Origin: JAVEDQ01 sp963783105
GTDB taxonomy: Bacteria > Actinomycetota > Actinomycetes > Frankiales > Frankiaceae
Direction of reading: 5' to 3'
Assembly: GCA_963783105.1 (NCBI GenBank)
Contig: CAWAMI010000001.1
Coordinates: forward strand, 372,001 to 436,000
Length of the DNA: 64,000 bases
Shown here piece after piece: positions 24,888 through 33,810 of the stretch (the stretch's first letter is position 1; the number at the start of each line of letters is the position of its first letter). Both the position numbers and the translations under genes were made by a program. The notes below the pieces were generated by a model. It did not search any database and was not told the DNA's origin. It saw nothing but the letters and a program-made list of their open reading frames with translations.

Positions 24888-24966
24888 GGTAGGGACGGTA
24901 AGTCATGTCACCGGACGGCCCCAGCGTGCACGGATTGACCTTGTAACGACCGGAAACAGAGGCCCT

Positions 24967-25935
24967 GTGAACACTGTCCCCGTTCCCGAGGCAGCCGCTC
25001 GGGCGACCGACCTGCTGGCCACCGCTGTGGCGCAGCCGTTCGACCCCGCAGCGCGCGCCGCCCTGGCCGAGGCGACCGCCGTCGACCGCCGCGACCGTTT
25101 CGAGACGCTGCTCGCCGTCTACGACCTCGCCACCGGCCCCCTGCCCGACGTCGGCGACGCCGCCGCACTCGTCGGCACGCCCGAACTCGCCCTGCTCTCC
25201 AGGCGCCTCGAGGCGGACTGGCTGACCGAGCTGGAGGCCCAGCCGCTGCCGGTCGACCTGTCCGACGACCCCGTCGAGGCGATGCGGGTCCTCGCCACCC
25301 GGAACCGCCTGCCCGCCGTCTACCGCTGGCTCGCCAACGAGGCGAGCCGGGACGAGGTGCTCGAGTTCCTCGCGGTCGAGGGCGGACCGGACAGCGGCTT
25401 CGACGACCTCGTCGCGGCCTGCCAGGTCGGCCTGTTCGGCTCCGCGAAGATGGAGATGGCGCAGAACTACTGGGACGAGATGGGCAACGGCTCACTGGAC
25501 GACGTCCACACGACGCTGCACACGCGGATGGCCGAGTCGATCGGCATGCGCCGGATCCCGCCCGGCGAGCAGCCCGTGGAGGGGCTCGAGCGGACCGCGC
25601 TCGGCGGCCTCCTGGCGACCAACCGCTGGTTGCAACCCGAGATGATCGGCGCGCTCGGGATGATCGAGCTGCAGGCCGGTCCGCGCTGCCGCCTCGTGGT
25701 GAAGGCGTTCGACCGGGTCGGGATGCCGGCCGACGCCTACCCGTTCTACGAGGTGCACGCCGAGGTCGACCCCCGGCACGGGCAGGACTGGCTGGACAAG
25801 GTGGTCGCTCCCCTGTCGCGGGAGCAGCCGGCCTGGGGCGAGCGGATGGTGAAGGGCGCGTGGTGGCGCGCGGTCACCAACGCCGGGCTGTTCGACCTCC
25901 TCGGCGAGCGGATGGCCTCCCCCGCCGCTGCCTGA
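24967..25935 (+). CDS. haem-oxygenase-like di-iron (HDO) family protein, iron-containing redox enzyme
   Basis: A 322-residue all-helical protein of the iron-containing redox enzyme family, structurally related to UndA, CADD and SznF-type oxidases. Candidate metal ligands sit in WLANEASRDEVLEFL, KMEMAQNYWDEMG and FYEVHAEVDPRHGQDWLDKV, the Glu/Asp/His pattern of such di-iron sites. Members perform O2-dependent C-C cleavage, N-oxygenation or desaturation; UndA makes 1-alkenes from fatty acids. The GTG at 24967 with AGAGG upstream decides the start. Acyl-CoA reductase-like and acyl-CoA oxidase-like genes follow on the same strand. The reaction is unknown. Confidence 0.78.
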   Translation: MNTVPVPEAAARATDLLATAVAQPFDPAARAALAEATAVDRRDRFETLLAVYDLATGPLPDVGDAAALVGTPELALLSRRLEADWLTELEAQPLPVDLSDDPVEAMRVLATRNRLPAVYRWLANEASRDEVLEFLAVEGGPDSGFDDLVAACQVGLFGSAKMEMAQNYWDEMGNGSLDDVHTTLHTRMAESIGMRRIPPGEQPVEGLERTALGGLLATNRWLQPEMIGALGMIELQAGPRCRLVVKAFDRVGMPADAYPFYEVHAEVDPRHGQDWLDKVVAPLSREQPAWGERMVKGAWWRAVTNAGLFDLLGERMASPAAA

Positions 25936-26140
25936 GGCGCCCGACGGACCCCTGGTACACCGGGCCGCACGGTTCGTGACGGTTACTCCCGGTAGGCGAG
26001 GACGGGGCGGTTCCTCCGGCGCAACCGCGGGGAGTACCCCGCAGCGTCGGCGCGTGCGGAGGCGCACAATGCTGCTCGCGCGGCTGCCGTTCGGCAGGTC
26101 GCTCGACGGCGGGCGCCACTGACAGCGAGGGGGAGACGCG

Positions 26141-28183
26141 GTGACCTATTTCGTGACCGGGGCTACGGGGTTCATCGGCCGCTTCTTGATCGAGCGACTG
26201 CTCGAGCGGGAGGGTGAGATCGCCGTGCTCGTGCGCGAGGGGTCACGGGGGCGGCTCGACGAGCTCATCGGGCGCTGGGGCGGCGCCGACCGGATCCGCC
26301 CGGTCGTCGGCGACCTCGGCGAGGATCGGCTCGGGGTGTCGGACGACGACGTCGAGTACCTCAAGGGCAACGTCGAGCACTTCTTCCACCTCGCCGCCAT
26401 CTACGACATGACCGCCGACGACGAGACCAACGAGCGGCTCAACGTCGAGGGCACCAAGCACGCCGTCGACCTGGCCAACGCGCTGGAGGTCGGTCACCTG
26501 CACCACGTCTCCTCGGTCGCCGCCGGCGGCAACTACGACGGGTACTTCCGCGAGGACATGTTCGACGAGGGCCAGGAACTGCCTTCGCCGTACCACCGGA
26601 CCAAGTTCGAGTCCGAGAAGATCGCCCGCAACCGCAGCACGGTGCCGTGGCGCGTCTACCGGCCGGCCGTCGTCGTCGGGCACAGCCAGACCGGCGAGAT
26701 GGACAAGATCGACGGGCCCTACTACTTCTTCACCGCCATCAAGAAGCTGCGCCACCTGCTGCCCGAGTGGGTCCCGCTGGCCGGTCCGGAGCTCGGCCAC
26801 ACCAACATCGTCCCGGTCGACTACGTCGCCGGCGCCCTCGACTACATCGCGCACCAGCCCGACCTGGACGGGCAGGCCTTCCACCTCATCGCGCCGAAGG
26901 CGACCCGCTCCGGCGAGGTCCTCAACACGTTCGCCAAGGCGGCCCACGCCCCGCAGCTCTCGCTGCGCATCGACAAGCGGATCATCGACTCGCTGCCCAA
27001 GGGCGTCCTGTCGATGGCGATGCAGATCCCCGCGGTGAAGGAGATCCAGAAGACGCTCTTCCGCGACCTCGGCATCCCGCTCGAGGTGCTCGACCACGTC
27101 GCGCTGAAGCCGAAGTTCGACAGCCGCGACACCGAGCGCGCGCTGCAGGGCTCCGGGATCGAGGTCCCGCCGCTGGACAGCTACGCGCACACCCTGTGGG
27201 ACTACTGGGAGCGCAACCTCGACCCGGACCTGTTCAAGGACCGGTCGCTGTCCGGGGCCATCCGCGGCAAGAAGATCGTGATCACCGGCGGATCGAGCGG
27301 CATCGGGTACGCGACCGCGCTGAAGGTCGCCGACGCCGGCGCGACCCCGATCCTCGTCGCCCGTGGTCAGGAGAAGCTCGAAGAGGCGAAGAAGGCGATC
27401 GAGGACACCGGCGCCGAGGCGCACATCTACTCGGTGGACCTGTCGAGCACGGACGCGATCGACGAGTTCGTCGAGCAGCTGCTGAAGGACCACGAGCGCA
27501 TCGACATGCTGGTCAACAGCGCCGGTCGCTCGATCCGCCGTGGCGTGATGAGCTCGCTGGACCGCTTCCACGACTACGAGCGCACGATGCAGCTCAACTA
27601 CTACGGCGCCATCAAGATGATCACCGGGCTGCTGCCGCACTGGAAGGAGAACGGCGGGGGCCACGTGGTCAACGTGTCCTCGATCGGCGCCCAGACCTAC
27701 CCCCCGCGCTTCGCCGCCTACATCGCCTCGAAGGCGGCCCTCGACGGCTGGACGGCGTGTGCCGCCAGCGAGGTCGTCGGCTTCAACATCACCTTCACCA
27801 CGGTCCACATGCAGCTGGTGAAGACACCCATGATCTCACCGACGAAGATCTACGACGCCTTCCCGACGATCACGCCCGACGAGGCGGCGGACATCGTCTG
27901 CGAGGGCCTTCGGTCCCGGCCGAAGGAGCTCAACACCCGGATCGGCACCGCTGGCGAGGTGCTGCATGCGCTGATGCCGAAGGCGATGGACCAGATCCTG
28001 CACATGGCCTACCGCGTCTTCCCCGAGTCCTCGTCGGCGAAGAAGGGGGCCGGCGAGTCGGCGGACAGCTCCGGCTCGGACGCTGGTGACGGCCGTAACG
28101 GTTCGGGTGACGATCAGCAGGACGGGAAGACCTCGAACGAGGCATTCGCACTGGCTCATCTGTTGAAGGGTGTGCACTGGTGA
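26141..28183 (+). CDS. fatty acyl-CoA reductase-like fusion of two SDR domains
   Basis: A 680-residue protein resembling mycobacterial AcrA1 (Rv3391). Residues about 1-360 are an extended SDR/male-sterility-type NAD-binding domain: VTGATGFIGRFLIERLL and YHRTKFESEKIA. Residues about 375-620 are a classical SDR: ITGGSSGIGYATALKVADAG, NSAGRSIRRG and YIASKAALDG. The tail is Ser/Gly/Asp-rich. Relatives reduce fatty acyl-CoA to aldehyde or alcohol for wax esters or lipids. GAGGGGGAG precedes the GTG. Its TGA overlaps the GTG of the next gene, so they are coupled. Confidence 0.85.
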   Translation: MTYFVTGATGFIGRFLIERLLEREGEIAVLVREGSRGRLDELIGRWGGADRIRPVVGDLGEDRLGVSDDDVEYLKGNVEHFFHLAAIYDMTADDETNERLNVEGTKHAVDLANALEVGHLHHVSSVAAGGNYDGYFREDMFDEGQELPSPYHRTKFESEKIARNRSTVPWRVYRPAVVVGHSQTGEMDKIDGPYYFFTAIKKLRHLLPEWVPLAGPELGHTNIVPVDYVAGALDYIAHQPDLDGQAFHLIAPKATRSGEVLNTFAKAAHAPQLSLRIDKRIIDSLPKGVLSMAMQIPAVKEIQKTLFRDLGIPLEVLDHVALKPKFDSRDTERALQGSGIEVPPLDSYAHTLWDYWERNLDPDLFKDRSLSGAIRGKKIVITGGSSGIGYATALKVADAGATPILVARGQEKLEEAKKAIEDTGAEAHIYSVDLSSTDAIDEFVEQLLKDHERIDMLVNSAGRSIRRGVMSSLDRFHDYERTMQLNYYGAIKMITGLLPHWKENGGGHVVNVSSIGAQTYPPRFAAYIASKAALDGWTACAASEVVGFNITFTTVHMQLVKTPMISPTKIYDAFPTITPDEAADIVCEGLRSRPKELNTRIGTAGEVLHALMPKAMDQILHMAYRVFPESSSAKKGAGESADSSGSDAGDGRNGSGDDQQDGKTSNEAFALAHLLKGVHW

Positions 28184-30114
28184 CCGCGACAGTTCCCGAG
28201 ATCGAGACCGAGAATCTGGCGCCGGCCGAACCGGCCAGCTTCTGGAACTTCTTGTACGGCAACCCGCTGTCGGACAGCACCGACGCGCGACGTCGCACGC
28301 TCAACGCCATGGTCGACCGCGACATCTCCTACGTCTACGGCGTCTCGCGGGACGAGTACCGCGAGCAGGTCTTCGACTGGCTGAAGCAGATCGGCGAGTC
28401 CCGGATGGGCGCCCTCGGCTTCCCGTCGGAGTACGGCGGCGAGGACGATCCGGCAGGGGCCATCGCCAGCTTCGAGACCCTCGCGCACGGCGACCTGTCG
28501 CTGCTGGTCAAGGTCGGCGTGCAGTTCGGCCTCACGGGCGGGGCGATCCACCGGCTCGGCACCGAGCGGCACCACGCGGCCTACCTGCCGAAGCTCGCCG
28601 CGGTCGAGCTCGCCGGCTGCTTCGCGATGAGCGAGGTCGGGCACGGCTCGGACGTCCGCTCGCTCGGCACCACCGCCACCTACGACGCCGACACCGACGA
28701 GATCGTGGTCAACACCCCGACCAAGGCGGCGCGCAAGGAATGGATCGGGAACGCCGCCCGTAACGGCAACATCGCGGTCGTCTTCTCCCAGCTGCACGTG
28801 GGCGGCGAGGAACACGGCGTGCACGCGGTCATCGTCCCGATCCGCGACGAAAAGGGTCGGCTGGCGACGGGTGTCAGCGTCGAGGACGACGGCGAGAAGA
28901 TGGGGCTCAACGGCGTCGACAACGGGCGCCTGAGCTTCGATCACGTCCGGGTACCCCGGGCCAACCTGCTCGACCGGTTCGGCACGATCGACGACGACGG
29001 CAACTACTCGAGCAGCATCGAGAAGGCCAGCGCCCGCTTCTTCACCATGCTCGGCGCCCTCGTGCAGGGCCGCGTCAGCGTCGCCGCCGGCGCGTTGTCG
29101 GTTGCGAAGTCCGCGCTGACCATCGCCGTGCGCTACGGCGAGCGCCGACGCCAGTTCGAGTCCACGGAGGGTCAGGAGACCCTGCTCATGGACTACCTGA
29201 CCCATCAGCGGCGGCTGTTGCCCCTGCTCGCCAAGTCCTACGCCCTCCACTCCTCGATCCGCCGGCTGCGCAACCAGTACGTCGCGAGCCTGGACGCCGA
29301 ACCGGGGTCGGAGGCGGTCCGGGCCGTGGAGGGCCTCGCCGCCGGCATCAAGGCGTACAGCACGTGGAACACCACCGAGACCGTGCAGACCTGCCGCGAG
29401 GCCTGTGGCGGCGAGGGCTACCTGATGGTCAACCGGCTGGCGCCGATGAAGTCGGACAGCGACGTGTTCACGACCTTCGAGGGGGACAACACCGTCCTCG
29501 TCCAGCTGCTCGTGAAGGGGCTGTTGTCGGAGTACAAGGAGCAGTTCGAGGACCTCGACCTGCTCGACATCGTCCGCTACGGCCTCACCCGCGCGTCCGA
29601 CTCGCTGCTCGAGCACGTGCCCTTCGTCAACCGCGGCCTGGACACCGATGAGGACACGCTGCGGGACGTCTCCAACTACCGGAAGTCGTTCCAGTGGCGG
29701 GAGGACCACCTCAAAGGCAACCTCGCCCGCCGCTTCAAGAAGCGGATCGACGACGGGGCCGACCCGCTGGACGCGCTCATCGACTGCCAGGACCACGTCG
29801 TCGCGCTCGGCCGCGCGCACATCGAGCGGCTGTTGCTCGAGCAGTTCGCCGAGGACGTCGCGGGCTGCACCGACTCGACGACGAAGCCGGTGCTCGAGCT
29901 GCTGTGCCAGCTGTTCGCCGTCGAGCGGACCTGGGTCGACCGGGGCTGGTTCCTCGAGCACGGGCACTTCTCGGCGCAGACGGCGAAGGGGCTCGGCGCG
30001 CTGATGAACACGCTGTGCCAGCAGCTGCGGCCGCACGCGCTCAGCCTGGTCGACGCCTTCGCCATCCCGGAGAGCGTCCTGGCCGCGCCGATCGCGACCT
30101 CGGCCGAACGCTGA
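28180..30114 (+). CDS. acyl-CoA oxidase/dehydrogenase-family flavoenzyme
   Basis: A 644-residue protein, longer than ordinary acyl-CoA dehydrogenases (about 380) and close to acyl-CoA oxidases. FAMSEVGHGSDV is the flavin/substrate loop, followed by NTPTKAARKEWIGNAA, the oxidase-type counterpart of the peroxisomal ACOX motif, and later CGGEGYLMVNRLAP and FEGDNTVLVQLLVKGLL. A C-terminal helical domain of about 170 residues follows, as in ACOX. It would make 2-enoyl-CoA, perhaps passing electrons to O2. GTG start overlapping the reductase stop. Confidence 0.85.
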   Translation: MTATVPEIETENLAPAEPASFWNFLYGNPLSDSTDARRRTLNAMVDRDISYVYGVSRDEYREQVFDWLKQIGESRMGALGFPSEYGGEDDPAGAIASFETLAHGDLSLLVKVGVQFGLTGGAIHRLGTERHHAAYLPKLAAVELAGCFAMSEVGHGSDVRSLGTTATYDADTDEIVVNTPTKAARKEWIGNAARNGNIAVVFSQLHVGGEEHGVHAVIVPIRDEKGRLATGVSVEDDGEKMGLNGVDNGRLSFDHVRVPRANLLDRFGTIDDDGNYSSSIEKASARFFTMLGALVQGRVSVAAGALSVAKSALTIAVRYGERRRQFESTEGQETLLMDYLTHQRRLLPLLAKSYALHSSIRRLRNQYVASLDAEPGSEAVRAVEGLAAGIKAYSTWNTTETVQTCREACGGEGYLMVNRLAPMKSDSDVFTTFEGDNTVLVQLLVKGLLSEYKEQFEDLDLLDIVRYGLTRASDSLLEHVPFVNRGLDTDEDTLRDVSNYRKSFQWREDHLKGNLARRFKKRIDDGADPLDALIDCQDHVVALGRAHIERLLLEQFAEDVAGCTDSTTKPVLELLCQLFAVERTWVDRGWFLEHGHFSAQTAKGLGALMNTLCQQLRPHALSLVDAFAIPESVLAAPIATSAER

Positions 30115-31388
30115 GCGATCCGTCGGGAGGCGGGGACCGCGCACCGGTCCCCCTCGCCCCGATCGGCCTGAGGGTCGACTCCGAGGTCGGCCGGCTCCGG
30201 ACGGTGCTGCTGCACCGGCCGGGCGACGAGCTCAAGCGGCTCACCCCGCGCAACAACGACGAGCTGCTCTTCGACGGCATCCCCTGGCTCGAGCGTGCGC
30301 AGGAGGAGCACGATGCCTTCGCCGCGACGCTCGCCGCGCAGGGGGTCGAGGTGCTGCTTCTCGGCGACCTCCTCGTCGAGACGCTGGGGTCGGCCGTCGC
30401 CCGCCGCGAGCTGATCGAGGCCGCGGTGTCGCCGCCGTTCGTCGGGCCGCGGCTGGCGGATCAGCTGGCCGAGCACCTGGGCGCGCTGACGCCGATCGCG
30501 CTCGCCGAGGTGCTGACCGCCGGGCTGTCCCACGAGGAGCTGGATCTGCTCCCGCTCGACGGCGGGCTCCGGCGCTCGCTGGTGGCCCGGCTGGCCGGAC
30601 CGCACGAGTTCGTCGTCCCCCCGCTGCCGAACCTGCTGTTCACCCGCGACACGTCGCTGGTGGTCGGCGACCGGCCGGCGGTGACGAACCCGAGCATGCC
30701 GGTGCGTCGGCGGGAGGCCTCGATCCTGCGGGCGATCCACCGGCACCATCCCCGCTTCGGGCGGGCCGAGCTGCTCTACGAGGCCGGCACGGTCGAGCCC
30801 GGCCGGCCGGGGTCGGGCGAGGCGTTCCTCGAGGGCGGTGACGTGCTGGTGCTCGCACCCGGCGTTCTCGCGATCGGCGTGGGCGAGCGGACGACGCCGG
30901 CGGGGGCCGAGGCGTTCGCGATGCGGGCGATCGCGGCCGGGGCGGCCACCACCGTGCTGGCGATCCCGGTGCAGCAGCAACGGGCGACGATGCACCTCGA
31001 CACCGTCTGCACGATGGTCGACGTCGACGCGATGATCCTCTACCCGCCGATCGCGGACGCGCTGACCGCCGTCACCGTCACGGCCGACGCCGTCCGCGGG
31101 CCGGAGCCCTTCCTGACCGCCGCCGCGCGGGCGATGGGACTCGACCGGCTGCGGGTGGTCGAGACCGGCCTCGACCCGGTGACCGCCGAGCGGGAGCAGT
31201 GGGACGACGGCAACAACACGCTCGCGCTCGCGCCGCGGCTGGTGGTGGGCTACGAGCGGAACGTGGAGACGAACAGCCGGCTCGAGGACGAGGGCATCGA
31301 GGTACTGCGGATCGCCGGCTCGGAGCTGGGCTCCGGACGCGGCGGCCCGCGATGCATGAGCTGCCCGCTGGTGCGGGATCCGCTCTAG
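30111..31388 (+). CDS. arcA: arginine deiminase
   Basis: A 425-residue homologue of ArcA, which hydrolyses arginine to citrulline and ammonia. Conserved segments: LRTVLLHRPGDELKRLTPRN, PLPNLLFTRDTS, FLEGGDVLVLAPG, QQQRATMHLDTVCTM (catalytic His) and the end GGPRCMSCPLVRDPL with the nucleophilic Cys. No ATG, GTG or TTG lies in frame between the acyl-CoA oxidase stop and the conserved VDSEVGRLRTV; the first is a GTG inside RTVLLHRP. A CTG at 30111 overlaps the upstream TGA as CTGA and is the likely start; CTG 30168 is the alternative. arcB and arcC are absent here. Confidence 0.9.
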   Translation: MSDPSGGGDRAPVPLAPIGLRVDSEVGRLRTVLLHRPGDELKRLTPRNNDELLFDGIPWLERAQEEHDAFAATLAAQGVEVLLLGDLLVETLGSAVARRELIEAAVSPPFVGPRLADQLAEHLGALTPIALAEVLTAGLSHEELDLLPLDGGLRRSLVARLAGPHEFVVPPLPNLLFTRDTSLVVGDRPAVTNPSMPVRRREASILRAIHRHHPRFGRAELLYEAGTVEPGRPGSGEAFLEGGDVLVLAPGVLAIGVGERTTPAGAEAFAMRAIAAGAATTVLAIPVQQQRATMHLDTVCTMVDVDAMILYPPIADALTAVTVTADAVRGPEPFLTAAARAMGLDRLRVVETGLDPVTAEREQWDDGNNTLALAPRLVVGYERNVETNSRLEDEGIEVLRIAGSELGSGRGGPRCMSCPLVRDPL

Positions 31389-32000
31389 CTAGGAGAGCAG
31401 CTGGCTTCGCGACCGTTCCTCGGCACTGGCCCTCAGGGCCGACTCGGCCGCGTCCTGCTCCGTGTCCGGCGGCAGCACGAGAACGGTGATGACGGCGTCG
31501 GTGTCGAAGGTGATGCGGGCGGTGTGGCGGCGCATCCCGTCGAACCAGGCCAGGCGCAGGGGCCGGCCGCCGACGGTCGCCGCTTTCGGCTGCTCGTCGG
31601 ACCAGTCCGCCCGGGGCAGCGCGACGCGCTGGACGCGGCCGAGCCCGTCCGGGAGATCGTCGACGAGCTGCGGGACCGCCTCGGTGGCCGTGGCCGAGGT
31701 CGGCCACCAGACGCCGTCCAACTCACCGCTGCCGATCTCGTCGACGGTCAGCCGCTCCGCGCGCACGGTGCGGTCGGGCGGGTCGGCATCGGGCGGGTCG
31801 GCGTCCGGCGAGGTCTCCTGTTGCCGTGTCTCCGGCGACGCCGGCACCGACTGCGCCCCGCTCGTCGATGGGGTATCCGAACAGCCCTGGCCGCGAACCT
31901 TCGTGACGACGTAGCGGGAGGAGGCAACCAGAGCGAGCCCGATCAGGGCGCCGAGCGATCTGACCCAGCGAGAACGCATGCGGCGAGAAGCCCCTGTCAT
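31389..32000 (-). CDS. hypothetical single-pass membrane protein
   Basis: A 203-residue protein with an Arg-rich start, one membrane helix (SLGALIGLALVASSRYVV, about residues 15-32), an acidic Pro/Asp-rich stalk with a PPDADPPD repeat, and a C-terminal extracytoplasmic domain (about 85-190) with WWPTSATATEAVPQLVDDL. No known domain recognised. The ATG at 32000 places the helix at the usual distance; an ATG at 32075 would add 25 residues. It is convergent with arcA, the two stops touching at 31388/31389. Confidence 0.6.
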   Translation of the reverse strand: MTGASRRMRSRWVRSLGALIGLALVASSRYVVTKVRGQGCSDTPSTSGAQSVPASPETRQQETSPDADPPDADPPDRTVRAERLTVDEIGSGELDGVWWPTSATATEAVPQLVDDLPDGLGRVQRVALPRADWSDEQPKAATVGGRPLRLAWFDGMRRHTARITFDTDAVITVLVLPPDTEQDAAESALRASAEERSRSQLLS

Positions 32001-32120
32001 GTCCACCCAGGTGTGATCGTCATGTGCAACGGATGTCTCCCGCACCTGTCCCTCCGACTCCGCTCCCAAACTCACGGGGGGTGCGGAAGATCCCGGCAGC
32101 TCCGGGGGCGTAGATCTGCC

Positions 32121-33299
32121 TCAGCCTCGGGGTGGGCGAGGTGCTCCGGGCCGTTGTCCCGCGGAGCTCCCCCGGTTGCGCAGGCGGGACAGCAGGCGCA
32201 CGGCGGGCCGGTCGAGCTGACCGACGATCGAGGCGCGGCCGTCGATGGTGCGGCCGAACAGGCCGAACGCGCCGGGCACCGCCGCGAAGGCGGCATGCAG
32301 CAGTTCCGGATGCCGGCCGAAGGCGGCGAGCAGCCGACGGCCGGCGTCGATCTCTCTCCCGAGCATCCGCTCGACCCGGCCGGCGTAGGCGTCCAGCCGC
32401 CCCTCCGCGGCGCACTCCCCCGCCAGCCGCCCGGAGCGCAGCGCGTAGGAGATGCCCTCCCGCGTCCACGGCTCGACGAGGCCGGCGGCGTCCCCGGCGA
32501 CGAGCACCTGCCCCGCCCGCAGCGGCGACCCGGGGGCCCGCACGCGGGTCAGATGCCCGGTGTCGGTGACCGGCTCGACGTCCGCGAGCCCGAGCCGCGC
32601 GATCAGTGCGCGGTAGTACGTCCGCAGGGTCGGCCCGGACTCGCGGGCGCCGATGACCCCGACCGAGACGAGGTCGCCCTTCGGGAACAGCCAGCCGTAG
32701 GAGCCGGGCACCGGTCCCCAGTCGAGCAGCAGCCGCCCGGCCCAGTCGGGTGCGGCCCCCGCGGGGAACATCTCCACCGGGAATTCCGCCTCCAGTCCGA
32801 GGTCGACCTGGCTCGTTCGCACGCCGACGACGGCGGCCGCCCGGCTGGCCGAACCGTCGGCGCCGATCACCGTTCCGGCCGTCAGCCGCTCGCCGGTCCT
32901 CGCGACGAGCCCGCCGTCGGCGTCCACGTGGCGGACGGCGCAGCCCGTCCGCACGTCCACCCCCGCTCCGGCCGCGGCCTCGACCAGCGCCGCGTCCAAC
33001 TCGGCGCGCATCACGAGCGGCACGAGTGGCTGGGCGGAGCTCCGGCTCACTGGCAGCCGGCCGTCCCAGGTGACGGTGACGCGGTCAGCGGTGTCGCGCA
33101 GCAGCGCGGGCAGATCGATGCCGGTCGAGGCGAGCTGGTCGCGGGAGGTGCCGACCAGGCCGCCGCCGCACGTCTTGTACCGCGGCAGCTCGGCCTTCTC
33201 GAGCAGCACCGTCCGCGCCCCGCGGCGCGCGGCGGCCAGCGCCGCGGCGGCACCGGCGGGACCGCCGCCGATCACGGCGACGTCGAAGCTCCGGCTCAC
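32121..33299 (-). CDS. geranylgeranyl-reductase-family FAD oxidoreductase
   Basis: A 392-residue flavoprotein: VAVIGGGPAGAAAALAAARRG binds FAD at the N-terminus, PRYKTCGGGLVG is the family segment with a conserved Cys, GADGSASRAAAVVG is mid-protein, and GDAAGLVEPWTREGISYALRSG is the second FAD motif. Relatives hydrogenate isoprenoid chains of menaquinone (as MenJ in mycobacteria) or phospholipid side chains. GTG start at 33299. Its neighbours do not identify the substrate. Confidence 0.88.
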   Translation of the reverse strand: MSRSFDVAVIGGGPAGAAAALAAARRGARTVLLEKAELPRYKTCGGGLVGTSRDQLASTGIDLPALLRDTADRVTVTWDGRLPVSRSSAQPLVPLVMRAELDAALVEAAAGAGVDVRTGCAVRHVDADGGLVARTGERLTAGTVIGADGSASRAAAVVGVRTSQVDLGLEAEFPVEMFPAGAAPDWAGRLLLDWGPVPGSYGWLFPKGDLVSVGVIGARESGPTLRTYYRALIARLGLADVEPVTDTGHLTRVRAPGSPLRAGQVLVAGDAAGLVEPWTREGISYALRSGRLAGECAAEGRLDAYAGRVERMLGREIDAGRRLLAAFGRHPELLHAAFAAVPGAFGLFGRTIDGRASIVGQLDRPAVRLLSRLRNRGSSAGQRPGAPRPPRG

Positions 33300-33347
33300 C
33301 GGTCGAAGGGTAGTGACGCGCGCGGTACGCCGGCCCGGGACGACCGG

Positions 33348-33737
33348 TCAGCGGGTCACGTCGAGCGAGGCCCAGATCTGAAGCCCCCGGTCGTCGCGCT
33401 CCGAACCCCAGTCCTCGGCCAGGGCGGCGACGATGGCGAGCCCGCGGCCCCGCTCCGCCTCGAAGTCCTCCTGCCGCGCGACCGCCGGCCGGGTCGAGCC
33501 GCCACCGTCGGTGACGCGCAGGACCACGCGGTCATCCTCGACGTCCCAGCCGGCCCGCAGCTGCCCGTCGGGGAGCGGGCGGGCGTGCCGCACGGCGTTG
33601 CCCACCATCTCGGTGATGACGAGCTCCGCGTCCGCGATGACGTCCCGGCGGACGCCGAGGGCGGACAGCCCCTCGACGAGGCGGTGCCGGGCTACGGCAG
33701 CGCTGGCGGGGGCATGCGGGAGGAGAACCACGGCCAT
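33348..33737 (-). CDS. anti-sigma-factor-type serine kinase ATPase (RsbW-like)
   Basis: A 129-residue HATPase_c domain alone: ADAELVITEMVGNAVRHAR (N box), LRVTDGGGS (G1) and GRGLAIVAALAEDWG (G2). Small proteins like this bind or phosphorylate anti-sigma antagonists, or regulate development in actinobacteria. The ATG at 33737 has GGAGGGGGAGGG in front and sets the start over a longer frame. No sigma factor gene is adjacent. Confidence 0.88.
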   Translation of the reverse strand: MAVVLLPHAPASAAVARHRLVEGLSALGVRRDVIADAELVITEMVGNAVRHARPLPDGQLRAGWDVEDDRVVLRVTDGGGSTRPAVARQEDFEAERGRGLAIVAALAEDWGSERDDRGLQIWASLDVTR

Positions 33738-33810
33738 CCCTCCCCCTCCCGACGCTGGCTCAATTCCCCACAATCCTCTAGCGAAACGGACTCGTTCTCG
33801 CGAGTACGCG

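Noticed and set aside
28156..30144. Minus-strand frame of 662 codons over the acyl-CoA oxidase gene
   Set aside because: Complete antisense of a conserved gene; no recognisable motif.
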